Made by a program: the position numbers and the translations under genes
Source of the DNA: Agrococcus lahaulensis DSM 17612
GTDB taxonomy: Bacteria > Actinomycetota > Actinomycetes > Actinomycetales > Microbacteriaceae
DNA length: 64,000 bases
Reading direction: 5' to 3'
Assembly (NCBI RefSeq): GCF_000425105.1
Contig: NZ_KE384303.1
Span: forward strand, 186,001 to 250,000
Shown here: one piece after another, positions 48,788 through 58,894 of the stretch
How the letters are laid out: each line of letters begins with the position of its first letter
Numbering within the stretch: the stretch's first letter is position 1
The notes under the pieces: generated by a model
The model's database searches: none
Told to the model about the DNA's origin: nothing
What the model saw: only the letters and a program-made list of their open reading frames with translations

Positions 48788-49630
48788 GTGACCCACATCG
48801 GAGCGGCGAGCGGCGAGCACGCGACACAGGGCCCCGAGGCCCAGCAGTTCGCGGTGCGCTGGGCAGGCATGACCGACACCGGCTTCCGCCGCCAGCACAA
48901 CGAGGACTCCCTCATCACGCAGCCGCCGGTCTTCGCGGTCGCCGACGGGATGGGCGGCCACTCGCACGGCGACCTCGCGAGCAAGGCGGTGGTCGAGCGG
49001 CTCGCCGACCTGCGCGAGCTCTCGGCCGTCGAGCCGATCGACGTCGTCGACGCGCTCCGCCGCGCGACCGACGAGATCGAGCTGCTCGGCGTCGGCGAGG
49101 GCTCGGCGGGTACGACCGTCACCGGCTGCGCGTTCGCGCTGCACGAGGGCGCGCCCCACTTCGCGGTCTTCAACGTCGGCGACTCGCGCACGTACGCGAT
49201 GCTCGGCGAGCGCCTCACGCGCATCACGGTCGACCACTCGGTCGTGCAGGAGCTCATCGACGCGGGCCTGCTCACCGAGGAGGAGGCCGAGACGCACCCG
49301 GAGGCGAACGTCGTCACGCGCGGCGTCGGCGCCGGCATCGACCCCGTGCCCGACTACTTCCTGCTGCCGATCATGCCGCAGCTGCGCCTGCTCGTGTGCT
49401 CGGACGGCCTGACGAAGGAAGTGCACGACGTCGACATCGAGCGCCTGCTGTGGGAGCACGACGACCCCGCCGCCGCCGCGCAGGCGCTCGTCGCCGCCGC
49501 CCTCGACTCGGGCGGGCGCGACAACGTCTCGGTGATCGTCATCGACGTCACGCGCGCGCCGAGCGTCGACGACGTCGACCGGACCGTGCCGCGCACGACG
49601 CTCCGGGACGAGGAGCCCCGGCGGTCCTGA
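48788..49630 (+). CDS. PP2C-family Ser/Thr protein phosphatase
   Basis: A 280-residue metal-dependent phosphatase without membrane helices. All PP2C metal-site motifs are present: DTGFRRQHNEDSL, ADGMGGHSHGD, NVGDSRTY, CSDGLTKEV and GGRDNVSVIVID. It should reverse phosphorylation by the adjacent kinase. GTG 48788 is picked from the -10 spacing; an internal ATG at MTDTGF would remove a 26-residue leader. The stop overlaps the kinase ATG (TGATG). Confidence 0.93.
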   Translation: MTHIGAASGEHATQGPEAQQFAVRWAGMTDTGFRRQHNEDSLITQPPVFAVADGMGGHSHGDLASKAVVERLADLRELSAVEPIDVVDALRRATDEIELLGVGEGSAGTTVTGCAFALHEGAPHFAVFNVGDSRTYAMLGERLTRITVDHSVVQELIDAGLLTEEEAETHPEANVVTRGVGAGIDPVPDYFLLPIMPQLRLLVCSDGLTKEVHDVDIERLLWEHDDPAAAAQALVAAALDSGGRDNVSVIVIDVTRAPSVDDVDRTVPRTTLRDEEPRRS

Positions 49631-50991
49631 TGGCCAGGCGGCTCCCCTCCGCGCCGCCGGTCCTGCCCGGCTACTCGCACCTCCACGTGCTCGGCACGGG
49701 CGGGTACGCCGACGTCTTCCTCTACGAGCAGGCGCTGCCGCGGCGCCCCGTCGCGGTCAAGGTGCTGCTCGCCGAGCTCGTCGACGAGGACGTGCGCCGC
49801 TCGTTCCGCACCGAGGTCAACCTCATGGGTCGCCTCTCGTCGCACCCGAGCATCCTCACGGTCTACGGCGCCTCGGTCGCGAGCGACGGCCGCCCCTACC
49901 TCGTGATGGAGCTCGCGAACCCCGAGCTCGGCGAGCGCTTCCGCTCCGAGCCGCTCGCGCCCGAAGCGGCGCTGCGGGTCGCGATCCGCATCGGCGCCGC
50001 GGTCGAGACCGCGCACCGCGCGGGCGTGCTGCACCGCGACATCAAGCCCGCGAACATCCTCACGACGTCGTTCGGGCACCCCGTGCTGAGCGACTTCGGC
50101 ATCGCGGGCCTCCAGCACGACGCGAGCGAGGCCGCGGGCGTCTCGGTGCCGTGGGCCGCGCCCGAGGTGCTGCGCGGCGAGACGGGCGGCACGATCGCGA
50201 CCGAGGTGTGGTCGCTCGCCGCGACGCTCTTCTCGCTCATCGCCGGCCGCAGCCCCGCCGAGCAGCCTGGCCGTGCGAACGACCACGCGGCGCTCTCCGA
50301 GCGCATCATCGCCCACGACCTGCTGCCCTCGCGCGCGATCCCGGCGGCGCTGCGGCCCGTGCTCGACAAGGCGCTCGCGGCGCGGCCCGGCGACCGCCAC
50401 GAGAGCGTCGAGGAGCTGCTCGGCGAGCTGCAGCGCGTGCAGCGCGAGCTCGGCTTCGAGGTCACCCCCATCGAGGTCGAGGTCGACGCGTGGGCCGCCG
50501 AGCCGATCGTCGAGGGCGACGAGGTCGAGGAGGACTCGGATGCGCTGCGGCTGCGGCAGCGCAGGTCGCGTCGCGCTCCGGGCATCACGGGCAGCCGCGT
50601 CGACATCTCGCAGTCGACGGGCCGGCGCCAGCCGCCGAAGCCGAAGCGCTTCGCGATCGGGCTCGGCATCGCCGCCGCGAGCGCCGTCGTGCTCGGCATC
50701 ATCACCGTCGCCGCGTTCGCGCTCTCGAGCGTCTCGTCGCAGATCCCGCTCGTGCAGGACATCGCCGTGAGTCCCGAGCAGGGCCGGGTCGCGTTCGCGT
50801 GGGAGGACCCGGGCCTCGTCGACACCGACACCTACCACGTGCGCACCTCGACCGGGGATGCCGTCATCCAGGGCGGCCGAGAGTTCACGCTCACGGGCGC
50901 CGCGGGCGAGCGCCTGTGCATCTGGGTCGCGGTGAACCGCGACGGATCGACGGGCGAGTCGACCGAGGCGTGCGGGGAGCCGCTGCCGTGA
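49630..50991 (+). CDS. Transmembrane Ser/Thr protein kinase (Hanks type)
   Basis: A 453-residue receptor-like kinase. The Gly loop is GTGGYADVF (about 22-30), the ATP Lys is in VAVKVLL (about 43), the catalytic loop HRDIKPANIL (about 136) and SDFGIAG (about 156). An acidic juxtamembrane region (about 275-330) leads to one helix (about 341-362). The outside part is only about 90 residues and resembles a fibronectin-type sandwich (RVAFAWEDPGLVDTDTYHV), not PASTA repeats. It is coupled to the phosphatase and precedes the giant surface protein. Confidence 0.93.
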   Translation: MARRLPSAPPVLPGYSHLHVLGTGGYADVFLYEQALPRRPVAVKVLLAELVDEDVRRSFRTEVNLMGRLSSHPSILTVYGASVASDGRPYLVMELANPELGERFRSEPLAPEAALRVAIRIGAAVETAHRAGVLHRDIKPANILTTSFGHPVLSDFGIAGLQHDASEAAGVSVPWAAPEVLRGETGGTIATEVWSLAATLFSLIAGRSPAEQPGRANDHAALSERIIAHDLLPSRAIPAALRPVLDKALAARPGDRHESVEELLGELQRVQRELGFEVTPIEVEVDAWAAEPIVEGDEVEEDSDALRLRQRRSRRAPGITGSRVDISQSTGRRQPPKPKRFAIGLGIAAASAVVLGIITVAAFALSSVSSQIPLVQDIAVSPEQGRVAFAWEDPGLVDTDTYHVRTSTGDAVIQGGREFTLTGAAGERLCIWVAVNRDGSTGESTEACGEPLP

Positions 50992-51015
50992 GGCCGCGGC
51001 GATGAGGGAGCCGAC

Positions 51016-54000
51016 GTGAAGGCGCGGGCCGGCCTCGTCCTCGGCGGGCTCCTCACCGCCGGGCTCGTCGCGGGCGCCGTGCTCGCGCCGGGCTACCAGG
51101 CGCTCGAGCCCGAGCTCGACGGCTCGAGCGTGTGGATCGCGAACGCGAGCGCGGGCGCGATCGGGCTCGCCAACACCGCCAACAGCACGATCGAGCGCAC
51201 CGTGCAGGTCGGCGGCGTCGACGAGGTGCTCCAGACGCCCTCGGGCACCGTCGTCGTCGACCGCAGCGCGTCGACCGTGCGGGTCGTGCGTGAGGGCGAG
51301 TCGCAGGCAGGCCCCGCCGTGCCGATCGTCGCGGGGGCGGTCGTCGCGGCGCGCGACGACCGCGTCGTCATCACGTCGCCCGCGACCGGCGACGTGTGGC
51401 GCACGACGACGGGCGCGATCGCCGAGGGCACGCCGCTCGACGAGCCCGTCGTGGCGCTCGGCCGCGGCGGCGTCGCCGTGCTCGGCGAGGAGAGCCTGCT
51501 CGCCGCCTCGCCGGGCCTCGGCCGCGTGCTGCGCGTCGACGACGAGGGCGAGACGGTCTCGAGCGAGCGCGCCCCCGTCTCGCCCGCCGAGCCCGACCTG
51601 CAGCTCACCGCGCTCGGCGACGACTGGGTGCTCTACGACGCCGGCTCGGGCGTGCTCTCGACGAGCTCGTGGCAGCGCGCCCTCGACGAGACGGGCGTGC
51701 GGCTGCAGGAGCCCGGCCCGAGCGCCGCCGCCGTGCTCTACGCGACCGACTCCGCCCTCGTGCGGCAGCAGCTCGGCGTGCCTGCCGCGACGACGCTCGC
51801 ATCGGGCGCGAGCGGCGAGCCGGCGAGGCCGGTCGTGAGCGACGGATGCGCCTACGCGGCCTGGCAGGGCGGCACCGGCTGGCGCTCGTGCGAGGGCGAG
51901 GAGCCGGTCGTGCTCTCGCTCCAGGGCGTGCCGATCGATGCGAGCCTGCGGATCGTGCAGCGCGGGAGCGCGACCGCGGTGACCGACGTCGGCTCGGGCG
52001 ACGCGTGGTCGATCGACCGCGACGGCCGTCGCATCACGGGCTGGCAGCTCGAGGACGACGAGCCCGCGCCCGAGGCGCCGATCGACGGGGAGGCCGTCGA
52101 GGAGGCCGTCGAGGCCGCGCCCGAGCCTCCCGTCGCGGAGGACGACGACCTCGGGGCGCGCGCGGGGGAGGTGACGGTGCTGCCCGTGCTGCTCAACGAC
52201 AGCGACGCCAACGGCGACCCCATCCTGATCACCGACGTCGCGCTCGACCGGGACGACGCATCCGCCACCATCACCCCCGACGGGCGGGGCATCCGCTTCG
52301 AGGCGCCGGCGGCGGGCGCGACCCGCATCGACTACCGCATCTCGGACGGCGCCGAGAGCGACCGCGCGGTCGCGACGGTCACGCTGCGCGAGGGCAACGA
52401 GCCGCCCGTGCTCGAGCGCCCCGTGCGCGCGACGCTCGAGGCTGGCACGACGATCGCGCTCGACGCGCTCGACGGCTGGGTCGATCCCGAGGGCGACGCG
52501 CTCGCGGTCGTCCGCGCCGAGGCCGCCGCTCCCGACCGCGTGAGCGTGCGCCCCGACGGGCGGCTCGAGTTCACCGACGGCGGCTCGGGCACCGAGCGGC
52601 GGGTGCTCGTGACGGTCACCGACGGCCAGGCCGAGGCGACCGCGGAGATCGTGCTGACGGTGCACGCCGGCGCGGTGCCGATCTCGGCGCAGCCCGTCAC
52701 CGCCGTCACGCGCGTCGGCCAGCAGCTCGTGCTCGAGCCGCTCCTCGCGGCCCAGGGCGGCGCGGGCGAGCTGAGCCTCCACAACGTCGTCGCGCCGAAC
52801 TACCCCGTGGAGCCGAGCTTCGCCGACGGCACCATCCGCGTGCAGCCGACCGACGCGGGGCTCATGCGCTTCTCCTACGTCGTCACCGACGGCACCGCGA
52901 CGCAGGAGGGGCGCGTCGCCGTGCGCGTGCTCGAGGCCGCGGACGCGTCGAGCCCGCCCATCACGACACCGGCGCGCGCGGCGCTCCCGGCGCTCGGCAC
53001 GGTCGAGATCGACGTCGACGAGCTCGCCCTCGACCCCTCGGGCGGCGTCGTCGCGCTCACCTCGGCTGCGAGCGACGACAGCGCCGTGCGGGCCGAGGTC
53101 GTCGACGCCGAGCAGCTGCGGCTCTCGCTCACGGACGAGCTCGCGCAGCAGGCGACGGTGCGCTACGCCGTCACGAACGGCGTGCAGAGCGCCGAGGGCG
53201 AGCTGCGCGTCTCGTCGAGCGGCTCGGCGGCGCTGCAGGCGCCGATCGCGCGCGACGACGAGGTGACCGTGCGGCCCGGCGGCCTCGTCGACATCCCCGT
53301 GCTCGTCAACGACGAGCAGCCCGACGGGCTCGCCCTGGAGCTCGATCCCGCGATCGTCGCCCCGCCCGAGGCGGGCCTGCTGTTCGTCGACGGCGACCGG
53401 ATGCGGTTCGTCGCCCCCGACGAGCCCGGCACCTTCACGGCCGACTACGCCGTGCGCGGGCCCGACGGGCAATCGGCGACGGCCGGCATCACGATGCAGG
53501 TCGCCGAGGCGGCGCGCACGACGAACGCGGCCCCGGCCGCGCCGACGATCGAGGTGCGGGTCGTCGCGGGCGCGACCGTCGACCTCGCGCTGCCGCTCTC
53601 GAACGCCGACCCGAACGGTGATCCCGTGCAGCTGCTCGGACCCTCGACCGCGCCGACGCTCGGCTTCGTCACGCAGCTCGGGCGCTCGACGCTGCGCTAC
53701 CAGGCGGGCGACTACTCCCGCGGCACCGACGAGTTCCGCTACCGCGTGGCCGACGACCTCGGCGCGACCGGGGAGGGCGTCGTGCGCGTCGTGGTCGTCG
53801 AGCAGGGGCCGGCGCTGCCGCCCGTCCTCGGCGCCGACTCGGCAGCGATGCGGCCCGACTCGACGCTCGTCGTGCCGGTGCTCGACAACGACCGCGACCC
53901 CGCCGGGCTGCCGCTCGAGATCGTCGACGTCGAGACCGCCTCGCCAGGTGCGACCGCGTCGATCCGCGAGGGAGCCGTGCTCGTCTCGGCCGCGCCCGAC

Positions 54001-56700
54001 GCGACCGACATGGGCGTCGTCGTCACGGTCGAGAACTCCGCCGGCACGGCCGCCTCGAGCTGGCTCCGCATCGACGTCGAACCCGACGCGCCGCCGCCCG
54101 CGCCCGACGTCACCGACGTGCAGGTGCCGATCCAGTCGATCGCATCGGCCGAGGCGGTGCGGATCGACCCGCTCGCGCAGGCGACGGTGCGCGACGGCCG
54201 GGCGGACGTGCTGCGCGCCAGCCTCCCGCTGCCCGCGGAAGGGGTGACGCTGCGCGACGACGGCTCGATCGAGATCGCGATCGCCGACCGCACGCGCTTC
54301 GTGCCGTTCACGGTCGAGCGCGACGACGCCGAGGGCGCGAGCGCGACGGCCGTCATCGCGGTGCCGGGTCGCGACGACGCGCTCCCGCAGCTCAAGCCCG
54401 GCGTCGCGCCGCTCGAGGCGCGCGCGGGCGAGACGCTCGAGATCGCGATCGACGACGTCGTCGACACCGTCGACGGCGACGGCGCGATGCTGACCGACGC
54501 GAGCGCCGTTCGCGCAGCGCCGACGGACGGCTCGAACCCCGTGATCGACGAGAAGACGCTGCGATTCGTGCCGGAGCCGGGGTACTTCGGGCCCGCGAGC
54601 ATCACGTTCGAGGTCACCGACGGCGAGAGCCCGACCGATCCCGACGGCCGCGTCGGCACGATCGTGCTGCCGATCGAGGTGCTGCCGGGCGAGAACGTGC
54701 CCCTCACGGTGCTCGGCTCGTTCGTGCAGCTCGAGCCCGGCACCGAGCGCTCGATCGACCTCGCCCGCATCACGCGCGCGCCCGACCCCGCCCGGCTCGA
54801 GGGCGCGACGTGGTCAATGCTCGACGAGGTGCCGAACGGCTTCCAGGCGGTGATCGACGGCTCGACGCTCACGGTGCGGGCGCTCGACCGCACCGACCGC
54901 GGCACGCGTGCCGAGCTGCGCGTCGGCGTGCGCGACGCGGCGGGCGAGGGGCTCCCCGGCACCGTCGCGCTCGCGGTCATCTCCACGACGAAGCCGCTCG
55001 TCGCGCCCGAGCCCGACGCCGTGACGGTGCAGCGCGGCACGAGCGCCGAGGTGCAGCCGCTCGACAACGACGAGGCGTCGAACCCGTTCCCCGAGACTCC
55101 CTTGCGGATCGGCGACCTGCGCGTGACGGGCGCCGAGCAGCGCGGCATCACGGCGGTGGTCGACGGGGCGACCGTGCGAGTCTCCGCCTCGGCGACCGCG
55201 GCGATCGGCACGACGATCGTGCAGGTGCTCGTGCTCGATGCCGCCGGCGTGCCCGAGCGCGGCGTGTGGAGCCCCATCGCGGTGACGGTGCAGGACGTGC
55301 CCGACGCGCCGGCGCCGCCCGTGCAGGCGTTCGACGAGCACGTCGACGGGGTCGTGACGATGGCGATCGATCCGCCCGCGAGCAACGGCAGCCCCATCAC
55401 GGGCTACCGCATCGTGGGCAGCGGCGTCGACGTCGCGTGCGGGCCGACGCCGCGCTGCCGCATCGAGGGCCTGCCCGCGGGCGTCGACCTGCGGCTGCAG
55501 GCGATCGCGACGAACGCGCTCGGCGACAGCGCCCCGTCCGAGCCGTCGGAGCCCGTGCACGCCGACCGGCTCCCCGCGGTCGTGCCGGGCGTGCAGGCGA
55601 CGCCCGCGAGCGCCCCAGGATCGGTGCGCGTCGTGTGGCAGGGCGTGCCGCAGCCGCCGGGCGGCACCCCGATCGAGGCCTACCTCGTGCGCGTCTCGGG
55701 CTCGGGCCTCGACCAGCTCGTGCGCGTCGGGCCCGCCGAGCGCCAGAGCGTCATCTCGGGGCTCACGCCCGGCCGCGCGTACTCGATCGAGGTCGCCGCC
55801 GCGAACCGCGCGGGCGTGCCCGACACCGCGTGGCGCTGGCCCGCCGCGCCCGTGCCGTTCACGGCCGTCGGCCTGCCGGGCACGACGCCCGTGCTTGTGA
55901 CGGGCCACGACGGCGGGAGCGTCACCGTGCGGTGGGCCGCGGCGGATCCCGCGGGCGCGGCCGCCGTGCGCTACGCCGCCCGCGTCGTGCCGGTCGGCGA
56001 GCGGCCGTCGTGCTCGAGCGCCGGCGGCGGCAACCCCGGCGGGAGCGCGGCCCTCAGCGCGACCCTGCCCGTCGCGCAGGGCGCGCGCGTCATCGTCGCG
56101 GTCACCGCCGACAACGGCTGGCACTGCTCGGTCTCCGTCTCGGAGCCGGTGTTCGGCAGACCCGCGCCCGTGGACGCATCCGCCGTCGACGTGGTCACGG
56201 AGGTGCGCGAGGACGCCCTCGACGCGCGCCTCGATCGCGCCCCGGCGCTCGCGAGCGGCACGTGGCTCGAGGCGCGGGTCGCGGGCGGCCCCTGGCAGCG
56301 CGCGCAAGCCGGCACGTGGCTCACGCCCTCGAGCGCCGCGTTCCAGTACGGGGAGCAGGTCGGCGTCGACGTGCGCGCGTGCGCGCCGGGAGCGACCCAG
56401 GGCGTCTGCTCGGAGGCGACGGCCGTCGGCCCGGTCGTGCCGCTGCGGCTCCGCGCCACGATCGAGGCGTGCCGCCCGCTCGTGCCGCTCGAGGCGAGCG
56501 TCGAGGGCAACGCGACGCCGCTCGCGGTCGACGAGGTCCTCGCTCGCTACCTCGTCGGCGGCTCGTGGACGAGCGAGCGGCCGGCGACCCAAGCGGTGCC
56601 CGCCGGCGCGACGCGAGTGCAGGCATGGGGCCAAGTAACCTATCTGGAGTCCGGGCCTCACAGGGATCCGTCGCCGACCGAGGCGGATTGCGGGCTGTGA
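51016..56700 (+). CDS. Giant Ig-like / FN3 repeat cell-surface protein
   Basis: A 1894-residue protein, the largest gene here. An uncleaved-looking N-terminal helix (about 5-25) is followed by a propeller-like region (about 35-340) and an acidic Pro/Glu linker. A long row of cadherin/Ig-like (bacterial Ig, VCBS-like) modules follows, marked by repeats of LPVLLNDSDANGDP (about 388), IPVLVNDEQPDG (759), VPVLDNDRDPAG (953) and VQPLDNDEASN (1346). Three fibronectin III modules start near 1429, 1525 and 1623. There is no LPXTG or C-terminal anchor, so tethering must be N-terminal. Likely an adhesin or wall scaffold. RBS GAGGGAG precedes GTG. Confidence 0.85.
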   Translation: MKARAGLVLGGLLTAGLVAGAVLAPGYQALEPELDGSSVWIANASAGAIGLANTANSTIERTVQVGGVDEVLQTPSGTVVVDRSASTVRVVREGESQAGPAVPIVAGAVVAARDDRVVITSPATGDVWRTTTGAIAEGTPLDEPVVALGRGGVAVLGEESLLAASPGLGRVLRVDDEGETVSSERAPVSPAEPDLQLTALGDDWVLYDAGSGVLSTSSWQRALDETGVRLQEPGPSAAAVLYATDSALVRQQLGVPAATTLASGASGEPARPVVSDGCAYAAWQGGTGWRSCEGEEPVVLSLQGVPIDASLRIVQRGSATAVTDVGSGDAWSIDRDGRRITGWQLEDDEPAPEAPIDGEAVEEAVEAAPEPPVAEDDDLGARAGEVTVLPVLLNDSDANGDPILITDVALDRDDASATITPDGRGIRFEAPAAGATRIDYRISDGAESDRAVATVTLREGNEPPVLERPVRATLEAGTTIALDALDGWVDPEGDALAVVRAEAAAPDRVSVRPDGRLEFTDGGSGTERRVLVTVTDGQAEATAEIVLTVHAGAVPISAQPVTAVTRVGQQLVLEPLLAAQGGAGELSLHNVVAPNYPVEPSFADGTIRVQPTDAGLMRFSYVVTDGTATQEGRVAVRVLEAADASSPPITTPARAALPALGTVEIDVDELALDPSGGVVALTSAASDDSAVRAEVVDAEQLRLSLTDELAQQATVRYAVTNGVQSAEGELRVSSSGSAALQAPIARDDEVTVRPGGLVDIPVLVNDEQPDGLALELDPAIVAPPEAGLLFVDGDRMRFVAPDEPGTFTADYAVRGPDGQSATAGITMQVAEAARTTNAAPAAPTIEVRVVAGATVDLALPLSNADPNGDPVQLLGPSTAPTLGFVTQLGRSTLRYQAGDYSRGTDEFRYRVADDLGATGEGVVRVVVVEQGPALPPVLGADSAAMRPDSTLVVPVLDNDRDPAGLPLEIVDVETASPGATASIREGAVLVSAAPDATDMGVVVTVENSAGTAASSWLRIDVEPDAPPPAPDVTDVQVPIQSIASAEAVRIDPLAQATVRDGRADVLRASLPLPAEGVTLRDDGSIEIAIADRTRFVPFTVERDDAEGASATAVIAVPGRDDALPQLKPGVAPLEARAGETLEIAIDDVVDTVDGDGAMLTDASAVRAAPTDGSNPVIDEKTLRFVPEPGYFGPASITFEVTDGESPTDPDGRVGTIVLPIEVLPGENVPLTVLGSFVQLEPGTERSIDLARITRAPDPARLEGATWSMLDEVPNGFQAVIDGSTLTVRALDRTDRGTRAELRVGVRDAAGEGLPGTVALAVISTTKPLVAPEPDAVTVQRGTSAEVQPLDNDEASNPFPETPLRIGDLRVTGAEQRGITAVVDGATVRVSASATAAIGTTIVQVLVLDAAGVPERGVWSPIAVTVQDVPDAPAPPVQAFDEHVDGVVTMAIDPPASNGSPITGYRIVGSGVDVACGPTPRCRIEGLPAGVDLRLQAIATNALGDSAPSEPSEPVHADRLPAVVPGVQATPASAPGSVRVVWQGVPQPPGGTPIEAYLVRVSGSGLDQLVRVGPAERQSVISGLTPGRAYSIEVAAANRAGVPDTAWRWPAAPVPFTAVGLPGTTPVLVTGHDGGSVTVRWAAADPAGAAAVRYAARVVPVGERPSCSSAGGGNPGGSAALSATLPVAQGARVIVAVTADNGWHCSVSVSEPVFGRPAPVDASAVDVVTEVREDALDARLDRAPALASGTWLEARVAGGPWQRAQAGTWLTPSSAAFQYGEQVGVDVRACAPGATQGVCSEATAVGPVVPLRLRATIEACRPLVPLEASVEGNATPLAVDEVLARYLVGGSWTSERPATQAVPAGATRVQAWGQVTYLESGPHRDPSPTEADCGL

Positions 56701-56707
56701 CCGGCAG

Positions 56708-56714
56708 GGAGGAG
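56708..56714 (+). promoter_or_regulatory. Shine-Dalgarno deciding the MoxR start
   Basis: GGAGGAG-type sequence 6 nt before GTG 56721 favours that start over GTG 56697, which overlaps the upstream stop. Confidence 0.55.
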
Positions 56715-56720
56715 CCCACT

Positions 56721-57713
56721 GTGGTGGACGCGAGGGCGGGGGCGGACGTGCGGGCAGTCGACGCGGGCGTCGACGTCTCGACCATCCAGGAGCTCGCCGA
56801 GCGGGTCGTCGAGCAGGTCGAGCGCGTGCTCGTCGGGAAGCCGCACGTCGTGCAGCTCTCGCTCACCGCGATGCTGAGCCACGGGCACCTGCTGATCGAG
56901 GACAACCCGGGCACCGGCAAGACCTCCCTCGCCCGCGCGCTCGCGACGGCGATCTCGGGGACGTCCAACCGCATCCAGTTCACCCCCGACCTGCTGCCGG
57001 GCGACATCACGGGCGTGAGCGTCTGGAGCCAGCGCTCAGGGGAGTTCGAGTACCGGCGGGGGCCGGTGTTCGCGAACGTCGTGCTCGCCGACGAGATCAA
57101 CCGCGCGAGCCCGAAGACGCAGTCGGCGCTGCTCGAGGTGATGCAGGAGGGGCAGGTCACGGTCGACGGGATCGCGCACGCCGTGCCGCAGCCGTTCATG
57201 GTCATCGCGACGCAGAACCCGGTCGAGCACGCCGGCACCTACCAGCTGCCCGAGGCGCAGCTCGACCGATTCGCGCTCAAGGCGTCGATCGGCTACCCCG
57301 ACCACGCGTCGACCCTGCGGATCCTCGCCGACTCGGGCGACGAGATCGCACCCGAGGAGATCGAGCCGGTCGCCGACGTGCGCCTCGTGCAGGCGCTCGC
57401 TCGCGCGGTGCGCGGCGTGCACGTCGAGGCGTCGATCGTCGACTACGTCGCGCGGCTCGTCGACGCGACGCGCGAGGCCGACGAGGTGCGGCTCGGCGTC
57501 TCGGTGCGCGGCGCGCTCGCGCTCGTGCGGACGGCGCGCGCGTGGGCCGCGATCCACGGCCGCGACTACGTGACCCCCGACGACGTGAAGGCGCTCGCCG
57601 TGCCGGCGCTCGCGCACCGCCTCGTGCTGCAGCCGGAGGCGGAGTTCGACGACGTCCGGCCCGAGAGCATCGTGCAGCAGCTCATGCTCACCGTGGCGCC
57701 GCCCAGGCGCTGA
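56721..57713 (+). CDS. MoxR-family AAA+ ATPase
   Basis: A 330-residue AAA+ chaperone. Walker A is EDNPGTGKTS, Walker B VVLADEINR with SPKTQSALLEVMQE, sensor 1 VIATQNPVEHAGTYQLPEAQLDRF, and a C-terminal lid with VSVRGALALVRTARAWAA. MoxR proteins usually remodel a partner encoded next to them, with DUF58 and VWA or transglutaminase proteins. GTG 56721 is chosen; GTG 56697 (overlapping the upstream stop) would add eight residues. Confidence 0.93.
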   Translation: MVDARAGADVRAVDAGVDVSTIQELAERVVEQVERVLVGKPHVVQLSLTAMLSHGHLLIEDNPGTGKTSLARALATAISGTSNRIQFTPDLLPGDITGVSVWSQRSGEFEYRRGPVFANVVLADEINRASPKTQSALLEVMQEGQVTVDGIAHAVPQPFMVIATQNPVEHAGTYQLPEAQLDRFALKASIGYPDHASTLRILADSGDEIAPEEIEPVADVRLVQALARAVRGVHVEASIVDYVARLVDATREADEVRLGVSVRGALALVRTARAWAAIHGRDYVTPDDVKALAVPALAHRLVLQPEAEFDDVRPESIVQQLMLTVAPPRR

Positions 57714-57715
57714 CG

Positions 57716-58894
57716 ATGCGCTGGCTCGACGCCGCCCTGCGCGCCATCACCCCGTGGGGCTGGGCGCTGCTCGCGGTCGTCGCGCTCGGCGTCTTCCTCG
57801 CCCGCTCCCTCGGTTGGGCGGAGGCGCTCGTCTCGGCCGTCGCGGCGGCGACGCTGCTCGTCGGCGCGATCCCGTGGATCGTCGGCGAGCGCTGGGCGCG
57901 CGCCCGCATCGGCCTGAGCGCCGAGCGCGTGCCGGTCGGCGCCGACGCGCTCGCTCTCATCGAGGTGTCGCGCCCGACGCGCGCCGCGACGCCGCGGCAG
58001 ATCGACCTCGACATCGGCGACGAGGAGGCCGTGCTCGAGATCCCGTCGCTCGGCGTCGGCGGCAAGGTGCTGCGCTCCGTGCCGCTCGACACGAGCCGCC
58101 GCGGGCTGCGCACGATCGGGCCCGCGACGATCATGCGCACCGATCCCTTCGGCGTGCTCGAGCGCCGCCACCGGCTCACCGAGACGCGCACGCTCGTCGT
58201 GCACCCGCGCGTCGTGCGGCTGCCGGGCGGCGCGGGCGGCATCGTGCGCGACCTCGAGGGCGAGGCGGCCGCGGAGCGCACCGCCGACGACGTCTCGTTC
58301 CACAGCCTGCGCGAGTACGCGCCGGGCGACGACCGGCGGCTCGTGCACTGGCGCTCGAGCGCGCGCCACGGCTCGCTGCTCGTGCGGCAGTTCGAGCCCT
58401 CGCGCCGCGCCGACACGCTCATCGTGCTCTCGACCGACCCGCGCGAGTACGACGGCGACGACTTCGAGCTCGCCCTCTCGATCGTCGGCACCCTCGGCCT
58501 CGCCGCGATCGCCGACCGCCGATCGCTGCGCATCGTCGAGAGCCCGCGCGCGGAGCGCGGCCCCGTGCGGCCGATCGACGCCGCCACCCGCGACCGGCTG
58601 CTCGACGCGCTCGCGGTGCTCGAGCCCCGCGGCGGCGTCGGCATCGCGGCCGCGGCGCGCGCGTCGCGCAGCACCGCGCGCGGCAGCGTCGCGTGGCTCA
58701 TCACCGGCTCGACCGTGCCGCCGCGGGAGCTGCGCACCGCCGCGAACGGCATGCCCGAGGGCGTCGTCTCGGTCGTCGTGCGCGCCGCGGTCGGCGCGGT
58801 GCCGACGAGGGCGCGGCTCGGCGACGCCGACGTCGCGACCGTCGGCGCGATCGAGGACCTCTCGCGCGGCATCGGCGACGCGGGGCGAGCGTGA
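57716..58894 (+). CDS. DUF58-domain membrane protein
   Basis: A 392-residue protein with two N-terminal helices (about 12-55) and the DUF58 signature SLREYAPGDDRRLVHWRSSARHG...LLVRQFEPS near 200-230. DUF58 proteins accompany MoxR ATPases and carry a degenerate VWA-like fold. ATG is 2 bp after the moxR stop, and its stop overlaps the next GTG (GTGA). Confidence 0.92.
   Translation: MRWLDAALRAITPWGWALLAVVALGVFLARSLGWAEALVSAVAAATLLVGAIPWIVGERWARARIGLSAERVPVGADALALIEVSRPTRAATPRQIDLDIGDEEAVLEIPSLGVGGKVLRSVPLDTSRRGLRTIGPATIMRTDPFGVLERRHRLTETRTLVVHPRVVRLPGGAGGIVRDLEGEAAAERTADDVSFHSLREYAPGDDRRLVHWRSSARHGSLLVRQFEPSRRADTLIVLSTDPREYDGDDFELALSIVGTLGLAAIADRRSLRIVESPRAERGPVRPIDAATRDRLLDALAVLEPRGGVGIAAAARASRSTARGSVAWLITGSTVPPRELRTAANGMPEGVVSVVVRAAVGAVPTRARLGDADVATVGAIEDLSRGIGDAGRA

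Noticed and set aside
49354-53472. Minus-strand open frame of about 1370 codons opposite the kinase and giant surface protein genes
   Set aside because: Arg/Asp/Glu/His-rich composition without motifs; both plus-strand genes have clear domains and start-stop coupling.
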